Below, piece by piece: positions 9,489 to 18,191 of a stretch of 64,000 bases of DNA. The position numbers were made by a program, and so were the translations under genes. The notes below the pieces were generated by a model. The model saw nothing but the letters and a program-made list of their open reading frames with translations, did no database searches and had not been told where the DNA came from. The DNA comes from Chitinophaga pinensis. GTDB lineage: Bacteria > Bacteroidota > Bacteroidia > Chitinophagales > Chitinophagaceae. Location: contig CAMAXV010000003.1 of the NCBI GenBank assembly GCA_945862385.1, forward strand, positions 92,522-156,521, written 5' to 3'. Positions within the stretch are counted from its first letter, which is position 1. Every line of letters begins with the position of its first letter.

Positions 9489-11651
9489 ATGTCTAAACAC
9501 TTCAGGTTCGTATCCAACAGCATCATTGTACTCCAGGTATTTATGCTGATTTTTGCTTTTGCTGACCTGTCTCAGCTTCCAGCTTGGATGCTGTTTACCG
9601 GTAAATTCCATCCCCTTGTGCTGCATTTGCCTGTAACCCTGGTATTGTGTCTTATTCCACTTTCCTTCTTTGCCAATAAACAAAATGAGTATAGCATACT
9701 GCAAACCATTTTGAGATATGTTATCCTTTATACAACTTTATTTACAACACTTGCTGCTATTTTTGGACTTCTGCTTGCAGCAGAAAGCGAGTATGCAAAA
9801 GATACTTTGCAATGGCACAAATGGCTTGGTGTTAGTCTGGCACTGGTAACACATTTTCTGCTTTATGCCAATCAATGGATACTTTCTCATAAAACTGCAG
9901 GGCAAATAGCTCTCATTTCAACAGCGGGCATCATGCTTGCAGGCAGCCACCTTGGAGGCAGTCTGACGCATGGCGAAGATTTTTTCAGTTTAAATATTGC
10001 GGAAACTGCAACTGGAAGCTTCCCGGAGATAACAGATTCAACACATGTTTTTGAAGGCGCCATTGAACCTGTTATTGCTGCCAAATGTGCCTCCTGTCAT
10101 AACGACCAAAAAATGAAGGGCGGTCTCAATATGGCCAGTTTTGCATCTCTAGCTAAAGGAGGTAAAACTGGGCCCAGCTGGGTTTCTGGTGATCCAGACA
10201 TGAGCCTGCTAACTGAAAGGCTGGCATTGGATCCGGAAGATAAAAAACACATGCCTCCCAAAGGGAAGGCACAACTGACAGCAACAGAGATACTGCTATT
10301 CAGAGAATGGATTAAATCCGGAGCTACAGCAAATACGCGTGTTGGTGAATTAAAGGAGACGGACACCTTGAAAGCATTGGTTTATCAGGTAGTAGAAGCA
10401 GGCAAAAAACCAAAATCAGCCAAAAGTTATACTTTTTCAGCGGCATCCTCAGCTACAATAGCTTCTTTGAATACCCCATTCAGAAGAATTCTTCCACTTG
10501 CCTATCAATCACCAGCCTTAAGTGTGAAGTTTTTTCTGAAAGAACAATTTAATCCTGAAATGCTGAAAGAATGTTCTTCAATCAAAGAACAGGTTGTTGA
10601 AGTAAACCTTTCCGGAATGCCGGCGGATGATGAATTGCTAAAATCCCTGTCGCAATTCCCTAACCTGGAAAAATTGAACCTGAATGGAACATGCATTACC
10701 GGAAAAAACTTAAACGTCCTTACTGCTTGCAAACAGCTGGAACAGATTTCACTCGCAAGCACAGCACTAAAGATAGAAGCACTGAAGGCACTTGCTGTTA
10801 TACCGTCTCTAAAGAAAGTGTTTTTATGGAATACACAGGTTACAGAAAAAGATATAGCCAGGCTGACTTCTCAATATCCGGGTATTAAATGGGATATGGG
10901 TTATATTCCTGATAAAAACGAGTTGCTAAAACTTACACCACCATATCCTGCCAACCGTGACAAAGCCATCCTCGAACAGGGAGAAGTAATTTTCCTGAAA
11001 CACCCACTACCAGGTGTTAAAATAAGGTATACTCTAGATGGATCAGTACCAGATACCAGTGCAGGAACAATTTTTGAAACAGCAATCCCAATGAAAGGTT
11101 TGCTAAGAATAAGAGCTGTTGCTACAGCCTCAGGTTGGATCAGCAGCAATGTATCAGAACAAACCTTTTTTATGAAGGGAATAAAAACTGATTCAGTCAA
11201 ATTAATCAACGAACCTGACCCTAAATACAGAAAATTTGGCGCCAAAGCGTTAACAGATGAAATTAAAGGGGAAGCAGGGAATTTTGGTATGAACTGGCTC
11301 GGATTTAAGGATTTACCATTCAAAGCAGGATTTTATACCAGTACCTCCAAAATGATTTCTCAGGTTGTATTAAGCCTGGCAGACAATACTGGTTCATACA
11401 TATTCCCACCCACCCAAATTATCATTAAAGCAGGAGATAATCCTGCTCAGATGCAGGTTGTGGGTAAACTAAAGCCGGAAATGCCAGGAGAAAACAGATC
11501 AAATGCCGTAATCCCCTATACTGTTTTAATAACGCCGGGTAATTACCGCTACATCGAGATCGAGGCTGTAAATATTCAGAAACTTCCAGGCTGGCATAGA
11601 GGAAAAGGAGAAAAAGGATGGGTTTTTGTGGATGAGGTATTCTTTTATTAA
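9489..11651 (+). CDS. DUF2231-like membrane domain with c-type cytochrome, leucine-rich and adhesive C-terminal domains
   Basis: A 720-residue multidomain protein, third gene of the locus. About five membrane segments (1-165) carry HPLVLHLP (41-48), His110 in LQWHKWLG and GSHLGGSLTHGE (152-163). A periplasmic cytochrome domain follows with CASCH at 200-204. Next come a leucine-rich-repeat stretch (about 375-455; LPNLEKLNLNGT, LKKVFLWNTQVT), a chitobiase C-terminal-like domain (VKIRYTLDGSVPDTS) and a C-terminal beta-rich part of the discoidin type (about 560-720). The membrane domain is homologous to the N-terminus of the protein at 28190-30679. Conserved histidines in the membrane may bind heme b and connect the c-heme to the quinone pool; that is inference. 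Confidence 0.8.
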   Translation: MSKHFRFVSNSIIVLQVFMLIFAFADLSQLPAWMLFTGKFHPLVLHLPVTLVLCLIPLSFFANKQNEYSILQTILRYVILYTTLFTTLAAIFGLLLAAESEYAKDTLQWHKWLGVSLALVTHFLLYANQWILSHKTAGQIALISTAGIMLAGSHLGGSLTHGEDFFSLNIAETATGSFPEITDSTHVFEGAIEPVIAAKCASCHNDQKMKGGLNMASFASLAKGGKTGPSWVSGDPDMSLLTERLALDPEDKKHMPPKGKAQLTATEILLFREWIKSGATANTRVGELKETDTLKALVYQVVEAGKKPKSAKSYTFSAASSATIASLNTPFRRILPLAYQSPALSVKFFLKEQFNPEMLKECSSIKEQVVEVNLSGMPADDELLKSLSQFPNLEKLNLNGTCITGKNLNVLTACKQLEQISLASTALKIEALKALAVIPSLKKVFLWNTQVTEKDIARLTSQYPGIKWDMGYIPDKNELLKLTPPYPANRDKAILEQGEVIFLKHPLPGVKIRYTLDGSVPDTSAGTIFETAIPMKGLLRIRAVATASGWISSNVSEQTFFMKGIKTDSVKLINEPDPKYRKFGAKALTDEIKGEAGNFGMNWLGFKDLPFKAGFYTSTSKMISQVVLSLADNTGSYIFPPTQIIIKAGDNPAQMQVVGKLKPEMPGENRSNAVIPYTVLITPGNYRYIEIEAVNIQKLPGWHRGKGEKGWVFVDEVFFY

Positions 11652-11657
11652 TTTCAC

Positions 11658-11672
11658 CTGCCTAACAGGCAG
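11658..11672 (+). promoter_or_regulatory. Hairpin directly before the dnaG start codon
   Basis: CTGCCT-AAC-AGGCAG forms a perfect 6-bp stem with a 3-nt loop. It lies between the stop of the preceding gene (11651) and the TTG start of dnaG (11676). It has no T-run and is too close to the start to be a normal terminator, so it may lower ribosome access to the weak start codon. Confidence 0.5.
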
Positions 11673-11675
11673 TAA

Positions 11676-13613
11676 TTGATATCCCAGCAAACCATACAGG
11701 AAATCCAGAACAGAATCGATATCATTGATATCGTAGGTTCTTTTGTTAAGCTCAAAAGAAGGGGTACTAATTTAATTGGGAACTGTCCGTTTCACCACGA
11801 AAAAACACCCTCTTTTACTGTTTCACCTTCAAAAGAGATTTACAAATGTTTCGGATGTGGCAAGAGTGGCAATGCCATAGGCTTTGTCATGGAGCACGAA
11901 AAGTATACCTATGTGGAGGCCCTGAAATGGCTGGCTCAACGGTATAATGTAGAGATTGAAGAAACTGAAACCAGTCCTGAATACAAAGAGCAACAGCAGC
12001 TGGCAGACAGCCTGCATATTGTCAATCAGTTTGCTGTAAAATATTTTCAGAATCAACTTCTTGAAAATGATGAAGGAATTGCAAATGCCTTGTCCTACCT
12101 GAGGGAAAGAGGGTTTAATGACGAGACAATCAGGAAATTTCAGATCGGCTACTGCCTGAACCAACGCGATGCATTTGCAAAGGAGGCTATAAAAAATCAA
12201 TACAGTCCGGATATCCTCAAAAAAAGCGGACTCTGTATAGAACGGGACGGTCAGTTGGTAGACAACTACAGAGGCCGAATCATTTTTCCGATCCATAATC
12301 AGAGTGGGAAAGTAATTGGTTTTGGGGCAAGGGTAATAGGAAGCAGTGATCGTGGCCCCAAATACATCAATACACCTGAGAATGAATTGTATGTCAAAAG
12401 TAAAATCCTGTATGGATCGTATTTTGCCAGGCAAACCATAGACAGGCTTGATGAATGTTTTCTGGTTGAGGGGTATACAGATGTCACCGCCATGCACCAG
12501 GCGGGTATTGACAATGTAGTTGCGTCTGGAGGTACATCTCTAACGGTAGATCAACTCCGCCTAATCAGAAAATACACCAATAATCTAACCATCATTTACG
12601 ATGGCGATGCAGCTGGCATAAAAGCTGCATTGAGAGGTCTTGATCTTGCCATAGAAGAAGGCCTTAACGTTCAGCTCGTTCTTGTTCCTGACAAAGAAGA
12701 TCCAGACAGTTATGTTAAAAAAGTAGGTGCAGAGGCTTTCAGGGATTTGGTTCAGGCAAACAAACAGGATTTTATTTTATTTCAACTGGAGGTTGCCCTC
12801 AAAGATGCCGGCTCAGACAGCTCCCGAAAAGCTGCCGTTGTCAATCAAATCGCGGAATCAATTTCTAAACTGAACAGAACTGAAGATTTTACCAGGCAGC
12901 AGGATTATATCAAGCGGTGTTCATCTATATTAAAGGTGGATGAACAAGGTATGACTGCACTTGTGAATAAATTCAACAAGGATAAGCAGGATAAGGAAGA
13001 AAAGAAAATCCAGCGGGAGCTAAATCAACCTGAACAAGTCACCTCAGATCAGGAAAATGAACAAGATGGCCTTGCACTTTTTTTTAAAGATGAATTAAAT
13101 GAACAGGCTGTCATCAGGTCACTGATAGAATTTGGCACGCTTGCATGGGACGATAACCTTACTGTTGCAGAATTTATATTTCAGGAAGTTGACAATGACG
13201 GACTCGAAGAATTATTTGATAATAAGCTTTTGATAAGGATTTTAAATGACTACAGGTTGCAATTCAACAACGGAGAAAATCCAACAGAAAAAAGTTTCCT
13301 CTACCATAGTGATCAGCAAATCAGTCAATTAGCAGTTTCCCTTTTAACTGAAAAACACCAGATCAGTCCGAACTGGACAAAAGTTTACAAGGGTGATATC
13401 CTCAATCGGAATGATTTATATAAAGAAGAAGTCTTATCCTGTATGACCTACCTGAAGCTTAAGAAAATTAAAAAACTGATACTTGAAAATCAGTTGGATC
13501 TTGAGAAGGAGAATTCAACTGAAGATATCATCATACTACTTCAGACCCATCAACATTTGAAACAGGTAGAGATGGAACTGATGAAAAAAACGGGTACTGT
13601 AATCTTCAGGTGA
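11676..13613 (+). CDS. dnaG: DNA primase
   Basis: The enzyme makes RNA primers at the replication fork and works with the replicative helicase. The 645 residues contain the N-terminal CHC2-type zinc finger (Cys37, His40, Cys58, Cys61), the RNA-polymerase-like core and the TOPRIM metal site (EGYTDV at 265-270, DGDAAG at 309-314, then DKEDPDSYV). The C-terminal helicase-binding part is divergent, as usual. The start is TTG, giving ISQQTIQEI; an in-frame TAA directly precedes it, so no upstream start is possible, and the start matches the family N-terminus. It sits 24 bases after the cytochrome gene, so it may receive read-through from that locus. It converges with priA, with only 3 bases between the stops. 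Confidence 0.95.
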   Translation: MISQQTIQEIQNRIDIIDIVGSFVKLKRRGTNLIGNCPFHHEKTPSFTVSPSKEIYKCFGCGKSGNAIGFVMEHEKYTYVEALKWLAQRYNVEIEETETSPEYKEQQQLADSLHIVNQFAVKYFQNQLLENDEGIANALSYLRERGFNDETIRKFQIGYCLNQRDAFAKEAIKNQYSPDILKKSGLCIERDGQLVDNYRGRIIFPIHNQSGKVIGFGARVIGSSDRGPKYINTPENELYVKSKILYGSYFARQTIDRLDECFLVEGYTDVTAMHQAGIDNVVASGGTSLTVDQLRLIRKYTNNLTIIYDGDAAGIKAALRGLDLAIEEGLNVQLVLVPDKEDPDSYVKKVGAEAFRDLVQANKQDFILFQLEVALKDAGSDSSRKAAVVNQIAESISKLNRTEDFTRQQDYIKRCSSILKVDEQGMTALVNKFNKDKQDKEEKKIQRELNQPEQVTSDQENEQDGLALFFKDELNEQAVIRSLIEFGTLAWDDNLTVAEFIFQEVDNDGLEELFDNKLLIRILNDYRLQFNNGENPTEKSFLYHSDQQISQLAVSLLTEKHQISPNWTKVYKGDILNRNDLYKEEVLSCMTYLKLKKIKKLILENQLDLEKENSTEDIIILLQTHQHLKQVEMELMKKTGTVIFR

Positions 13614-13616
13614 TAT

Positions 13617-16064
13617 TTATTGCGGATCAACATTTACCATGATGTGGACAGCTTTAAAGGTTGGATCATTTTGCATGATTGCCATAACCTGCTGTACGTG
13701 ATTTCTGGCCAGCGCATGCCTGGAGCCATCTCTGGGCAGTTTAAGCATGATCTCATAAATATATTTATTACGTACCCTGTTCACTACTGGTTCTGCTGGT
13801 CCTATCAGATAATCTCCAAAAACCGGAAGCATTCGGGCAGCAAAAAAATCTGCAGCCTGTAAAGCCCTCCCTTTGTCAACATGTCTGAAAAAAAACTGGA
13901 TTAGTCTTGTATAAGGCGGGTAATGAAATATTTTCCTGGATTCAATTTCTTCCGTGTAAAAGCCTTTGAAATCATGACCGGTTACCCTTGCTATTATTGG
14001 ATGAGATGGATTTGAAGTTTGTATGATTACAGTTCCCTGCTTCCCTCTCCTTCCAGCCCTGCCACTGACCTGTTCCATGAGTTGAAATGCACGCTCATTA
14101 ACCCTGAAATCTGTAAAGCTTAATAATCCGTCAGCATCAAGAATACCTACAAGAGAAACATGTTCAAAATCCAGTCCCTTTACAACCATCTGGGTGCCGA
14201 CTAAAATATCCATGCGGCGCAATTCAAAATTGCGAATCATTTCATCATGATCCGTTTTGCCTTTGACGGTATCTATATCCATCCGTGCAATCTTATAATC
14301 TGGGAAAAACGCTATCAATTCCTCTTCAACCTTCTCTGTACCAAAATTACGCTCAATCCAGTTGGTGCTGCCACAAGCTGTGCAACTCAGCAATACAGGA
14401 TAGGATGTGCCACAATAATGACATTGCAGGCGATGGTGCAATTTATGGTAAGTCAGCGTTACATCACAATGCTCACAATGTGGAATAAAACCACAGGTTC
14501 CACAAATCTTATAGGGAGCATAGCCACGCCTGTTCTGAAACAGAATAACCTGTTGCTGGTTATCCACTGAATTTTTAATCGCTTCTTTCAATTCCGGGGT
14601 AATCATTTGCTTAACCACCTTGTTGTTGATCATGGTGCGCATATCTGCCGGATGTATAACAGGCAACTCAACACCTCCGAACCTTTCAAAGAGCTCAACA
14701 AGTCCGTATTTCCCTGAAACTGCCTGTGCATAAGTTTCCAGACTAGGCGTAGCACTACCCAGTACCACTTTAGCACCCCACAAACGGGCATAATACAGCG
14801 CAGCATCCCTTGCATTGTACCGGGGAGCAGGCTCCTGCTGTTTGAAGGAAGCATCCTGTTCCTCATCCACGATAATCATGGAAAGCTTTACAAATGGCAT
14901 AAAAAGAGCTGAACGGGCTCCCAAAATAACCCGTATTTCTCCCTTTTTTACCTTATTCCATAGTTCTACCCTTTCATTTGGATTAAATCTGGAATGATAG
15001 ATGGCGATATATCCCCCAAAATGCTTTTGCAACCGCCTGATAATTTGTGCGGTCAGGGCTATTTCGGGAAGCAGGTACAGAACCTGATTACCCTTTTTAA
15101 CCTGCTCCTCAATCAATTTGATGTATATCTGTGTTTTGCCACTTGAAGTAACACCATGCAACAAACAAACTTCCTGATGCCCCAAGCTAGCCTGAATTTG
15201 ACTTAATGCAGTTTGCTGTGCGGCAGAAAGCTCAAAGTTGATATCTACCTGCTTTGCCTGCATGGGTATCCGGTCAACTGACTGTTTTGATATGGTAAGA
15301 ATTCTCTTTTCCACCAGTGCTGTAAGTTGTGCAGAACTTGCTCCTGATTTTTTGAGTAACTCAGGTTGTTTCACTTCCCCCTCTGTTTTCTGCAGGTGTA
15401 AAAAAGCCAACAAAAGTTCAAGTTGTTTAGGAGCCTTGTTATTCCAGTTATTCAAAAGACCGGCTACTGCTTCCTCAGCATAATAATCAGGATGGAGATA
15501 AACAAAGTTTTCACTTTTAGGAGTATACTTCTCTTTGAGTGATTCCCAGGCCATGCATACCTTTTTATCCAGTAACCGCTTTACTACGGGATAAACATGC
15601 ACAAGATCAAGGATCTCGTGTACTTCATCCATTTTCAATTCCTTTTTGACCTGAAGACCCTCAGCAACCAGGTACTCCTGATCATCAAGATCAGAGAAGT
15701 CCTCACCATATTCCTCATTGAGTACAAGTATGGTCTCACTGCTGAGCTTCAGCTGTGTGGGAAGGGCAGCGGCCATTACCTCCCCTTCTGTGCACATATA
15801 GTATTGTGCTATCCAACTCCATAAAGACAGCTGCATGGGATAAACTACAGGTTCCGGATCAAGAATCTGTTCAATGGGTTTGGGATCGAACCCTTCAGGC
15901 TTTTCTCTGGAAAGGGATTTAATAATTCCGGAATATCTTTTTTGCTTGCCGAAACTCACCTCAACACGCACACCTTGTATGGCATGCTCCTGCATAGTTT
16001 CAGGAACCGCATAGGTAAATGTCTTAGGTAATGCAAGTGGTATAATAATTTCAGCAAACAACAT
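13617..16064 (-). CDS. priA: Primosomal protein N' (replication restart helicase)
   Basis: PriA recognises stalled forks and reloads the replication machinery. The 815 residues begin MLFAEIIIPLALPKTFTYAVP, which fits the family N-terminus. The frame extends to Met codons at 16073 and 16100, but these overlap the end of the acyltransferase; ATG 16064 starts one base after that stop. The helicase core has Walker A GVTSSGKT (304-311) and the DEEQ box VDEEQDASF. The family's zinc-binding insert is intact, with CGTCGF, CEHCDV, CHYCGT and CTACGS (eight cysteines). It converges with dnaG, so two primosome genes meet end to end. Confidence 0.95.
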   Translation of the reverse strand: MLFAEIIIPLALPKTFTYAVPETMQEHAIQGVRVEVSFGKQKRYSGIIKSLSREKPEGFDPKPIEQILDPEPVVYPMQLSLWSWIAQYYMCTEGEVMAAALPTQLKLSSETILVLNEEYGEDFSDLDDQEYLVAEGLQVKKELKMDEVHEILDLVHVYPVVKRLLDKKVCMAWESLKEKYTPKSENFVYLHPDYYAEEAVAGLLNNWNNKAPKQLELLLAFLHLQKTEGEVKQPELLKKSGASSAQLTALVEKRILTISKQSVDRIPMQAKQVDINFELSAAQQTALSQIQASLGHQEVCLLHGVTSSGKTQIYIKLIEEQVKKGNQVLYLLPEIALTAQIIRRLQKHFGGYIAIYHSRFNPNERVELWNKVKKGEIRVILGARSALFMPFVKLSMIIVDEEQDASFKQQEPAPRYNARDAALYYARLWGAKVVLGSATPSLETYAQAVSGKYGLVELFERFGGVELPVIHPADMRTMINNKVVKQMITPELKEAIKNSVDNQQQVILFQNRRGYAPYKICGTCGFIPHCEHCDVTLTYHKLHHRLQCHYCGTSYPVLLSCTACGSTNWIERNFGTEKVEEELIAFFPDYKIARMDIDTVKGKTDHDEMIRNFELRRMDILVGTQMVVKGLDFEHVSLVGILDADGLLSFTDFRVNERAFQLMEQVSGRAGRRGKQGTVIIQTSNPSHPIIARVTGHDFKGFYTEEIESRKIFHYPPYTRLIQFFFRHVDKGRALQAADFFAARMLPVFGDYLIGPAEPVVNRVRNKYIYEIMLKLPRDGSRHALARNHVQQVMAIMQNDPTFKAVHIMVNVDPQ

Positions 16065-16065
16065 G

Positions 16066-16866
16066 CTACCCATGATTATTATTTTCCAGGTAAAATTCAC
16101 TGATCCAGGTAGCTTTGTATGTAATCAGAGCAGAAGCCATTTTTTCTGCTGTAATCCTTTTTAATTCGCGTGGATCAGCCTCCGGATAGGCCGAAGGATT
16201 TATTGGATCCAGGAATACTGCCCTGGAGCGACCAGGACGCAAAGAAAAAATACTGTCGTAATGTAACCTGTCATAGGTGTCCAGAAACAAAATCGGCTGA
16301 ATACGTTTACCTGTTTCAACTGCCAGTTTGAATGCGCCATCATACATCTCCTTCAGGGGAGCATCAGCCATATTAAATGTCCCTTCCGGGAAAACAGCAA
16401 TAGAAATATTTTTAGCAAGAATCTTTCTAAGGTCAGCCAGACTCCTTGCCCGGTCTTCTGCACTCGACCGGTTAACGGTTACTACACAAAAACGGTATAA
16501 AAAACCAAAAATAGGCACTTTAAGCAGCTCGTACTTTCCAATGGCCCGGAAATGGTGTTTGATAGATAGTATGATGGTCACTGCATCCAGGTAAGAGATG
16601 TGATTTACCACAAAAATGAACTGCTCGTCAGCACCAGGACTGGATTTGTATATATTGGTATGTCTGATGCCAATGAGCAAAAACCAGATCTTACCCAGCA
16701 ACCGGTACAGGTCAAACATGATATTTCCTCCTCTGATACGGCCCAATGGCAGACAAATAAGCAGACAAGGAAACAGCACTACTGTTATCACAACAGCAAA
16801 AAGGCTGTATGCATACAGGCAATAAATAATCTGAAAAAAACGGAGTAAGGATCTGAGCAAAATCAT
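16066..16866 (-). CDS. 1-acyl-sn-glycerol-3-phosphate acyltransferase (PlsC family)
   Basis: A membrane-associated acyltransferase, probably adding the second acyl chain to lysophosphatidate. The ATG at 16866 (MILLRSLLRFF) gives 266 residues. The frame continues upstream to 16917, but that would run into mtaB, and a -7 element sits just before 16866. Two hydrophobic stretches at the N-terminus anchor it. Catalytic motif NHISYLD (NHxxxxD) and the later FPEGTFN and GAFKLAVETG are seen. It is translated just ahead of priA, which starts one base after its stop. The exact lipid substrate is not shown by the sequence; other PlsC-type acyltransferases are possible. Confidence 0.85.
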   Translation of the reverse strand: MILLRSLLRFFQIIYCLYAYSLFAVVITVVLFPCLLICLPLGRIRGGNIMFDLYRLLGKIWFLLIGIRHTNIYKSSPGADEQFIFVVNHISYLDAVTIILSIKHHFRAIGKYELLKVPIFGFLYRFCVVTVNRSSAEDRARSLADLRKILAKNISIAVFPEGTFNMADAPLKEMYDGAFKLAVETGKRIQPILFLDTYDRLHYDSIFSLRPGRSRAVFLDPINPSAYPEADPRELKRITAEKMASALITYKATWISEFYLENNNHG

Positions 16867-16875
16867 AGAACAACT

Positions 16876-16905
16876 CAAATATACACTTTCCCGTTTGTAT
16901 CTTTG
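16876..16905. promoter_or_regulatory. Back-to-back -7 elements of the acyltransferase and mtaB
   Basis: TATATTTG on the minus strand (16876-16883) and TATCTTTG on the plus strand (16898-16905) both match TAnnTTTG. They end about 10 and 7 bases before the two divergent start codons (16866, 16912), which suggests very short or absent leaders. No TTTG lies at the expected -33 distance on either side. Confidence 0.45.
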
Positions 16906-16911
16906 CCGTTC

Positions 16912-18180
16912 ATGCAATCAGAAAAATCAATAGCACTCCACACATTGGGCTGTAAGCTGAATTTCTCAGAGACTTCCACGCTCGGGAGGATGATTGAAAA
17001 GGATGGTTTTGTAAGGAAAGATTTTGACGAGTCTGCGGACATCTATGTGATCAATACCTGCTCCGTTACTGAAAATGCGGATAAGGAATGCAGACAGCTG
17101 GTAAGAAGGATTCAAAAACAAAATTCCGACGCTGTCATTGTCATTACGGGATGTTATGCCCAGCTAAAACCAAGAGAAATTGCTGAAATACCCGGTGTAG
17201 ACCTGGTTTTAGGGGCAGCAGAGAAGTTTAACCTCTCCAACCACCTAAAGGACTTCAGCAAAGGGGATGCTACAAAAATCTGCAGTTGTGACATTGCTGA
17301 AGTAACGGATTTCAACAGTTCTTTTTCGGTTACAGACAGAACCAGGACTTTCCTGAAGGTACAGGATGGATGTGATTACAGTTGTTCATTTTGTACCATA
17401 CCCATGGCAAGGGGTAAAAGCCGGAGTAACACGATAGAAAATGTTGTTAAACAGGCTACGCATATTGCAGAACAGGGTGTCAAAGAAATTGTATTGACTG
17501 GCGTTAACCTTGGAGACTTCGGCATTATTGATGGCCAAAGAACTACAGATTTTCATGCTTTATGCAAAAAGCTGGATAAAGTGGAGGGAATAAGTCGGTT
17601 CAGGATCTCTTCAATTGAACCAAACCTGCTTACAGATGATATTATTAAGCTGGTGGCTGAGAGTAACAAATTCATGCCTCATTTTCATATCCCCTTACAA
17701 AGTGGAAGTAATACGATTCTGGGATTGATGCGCAGGCGATATAAAAGAGAGCTTTATGCAGAAAAAATTGCTACGATAAAGCAATTAATACCTGATTGTG
17801 CAATAGGAGTTGATGTTATCGTTGGCTTTCCCGCTGAAAGTGATCAGGAATTTCAGGAAACATTTGAATTCCTCCATAACCTGGATATTTCATACTTACA
17901 TGTTTTCACCTATTCAGAAAGGAACAATACCAAGGCTATTGATATCAAACCAGTAATTCCTGTTCATATCCGGAATGAAAGGAATAAAATCCTACGAAAC
18001 CTGTCATACCAAAAAATGCAGTATTTCAGGGCTAGTCAATGTGGCAGGCAACGTACTGTGTTGTTTGAACAGGAAGATAGAAACGGGATGATGGAGGGTT
18101 ACACAGACAACTATATCCGCATTACTACACCATTTCGAGCTGAGTGGGTCAACCAGGAGGTAAGCTGGTTAATCCAGTAA
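16912..18180 (+). CDS. mtaB: tRNA t6A37 methylthiotransferase MtaB
   Basis: A radical-SAM enzyme that converts t6A to ms2t6A at position 37 of tRNAs reading ANN codons. With ATG 16912 it has 422 residues; a TTG at 16903 is also in frame but overlaps the -7 element. The N-terminal UPF0004 domain has the three cluster cysteines Cys14, Cys50 and Cys81. The radical-SAM motif CDYSCSFC gives Cys154, Cys158 and Cys161. A TRAM-like C-terminus follows. MiaB is the nearest alternative, but HTLGCKLNFSET and the shorter N-terminus fit MtaB. Sua5, which supplies the t6A precursor step, is also in this window (61.6 kb). It converges with the amidohydrolase, 11 bases apart. Confidence 0.92.
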   Translation: MQSEKSIALHTLGCKLNFSETSTLGRMIEKDGFVRKDFDESADIYVINTCSVTENADKECRQLVRRIQKQNSDAVIVITGCYAQLKPREIAEIPGVDLVLGAAEKFNLSNHLKDFSKGDATKICSCDIAEVTDFNSSFSVTDRTRTFLKVQDGCDYSCSFCTIPMARGKSRSNTIENVVKQATHIAEQGVKEIVLTGVNLGDFGIIDGQRTTDFHALCKKLDKVEGISRFRISSIEPNLLTDDIIKLVAESNKFMPHFHIPLQSGSNTILGLMRRRYKRELYAEKIATIKQLIPDCAIGVDVIVGFPAESDQEFQETFEFLHNLDISYLHVFTYSERNNTKAIDIKPVIPVHIRNERNKILRNLSYQKMQYFRASQCGRQRTVLFEQEDRNGMMEGYTDNYIRITTPFRAEWVNQEVSWLIQ

Positions 18181-18191
18181 TTTGATTTTAT

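Noticed and set aside
11829..12497. 222-codon open frame on the minus strand inside dnaG
   Set aside because: It is antisense to the conserved zinc finger and RNA-polymerase core of dnaG. Its protein has no domain features and looks like the complement of dnaG codons.
16065..16100. Longer PriA N-terminus starting at 16073 or 16100
   Set aside because: Both overlap the acyltransferase end and add residues that the family lacks; ATG 16064 gives the conserved N-terminus.
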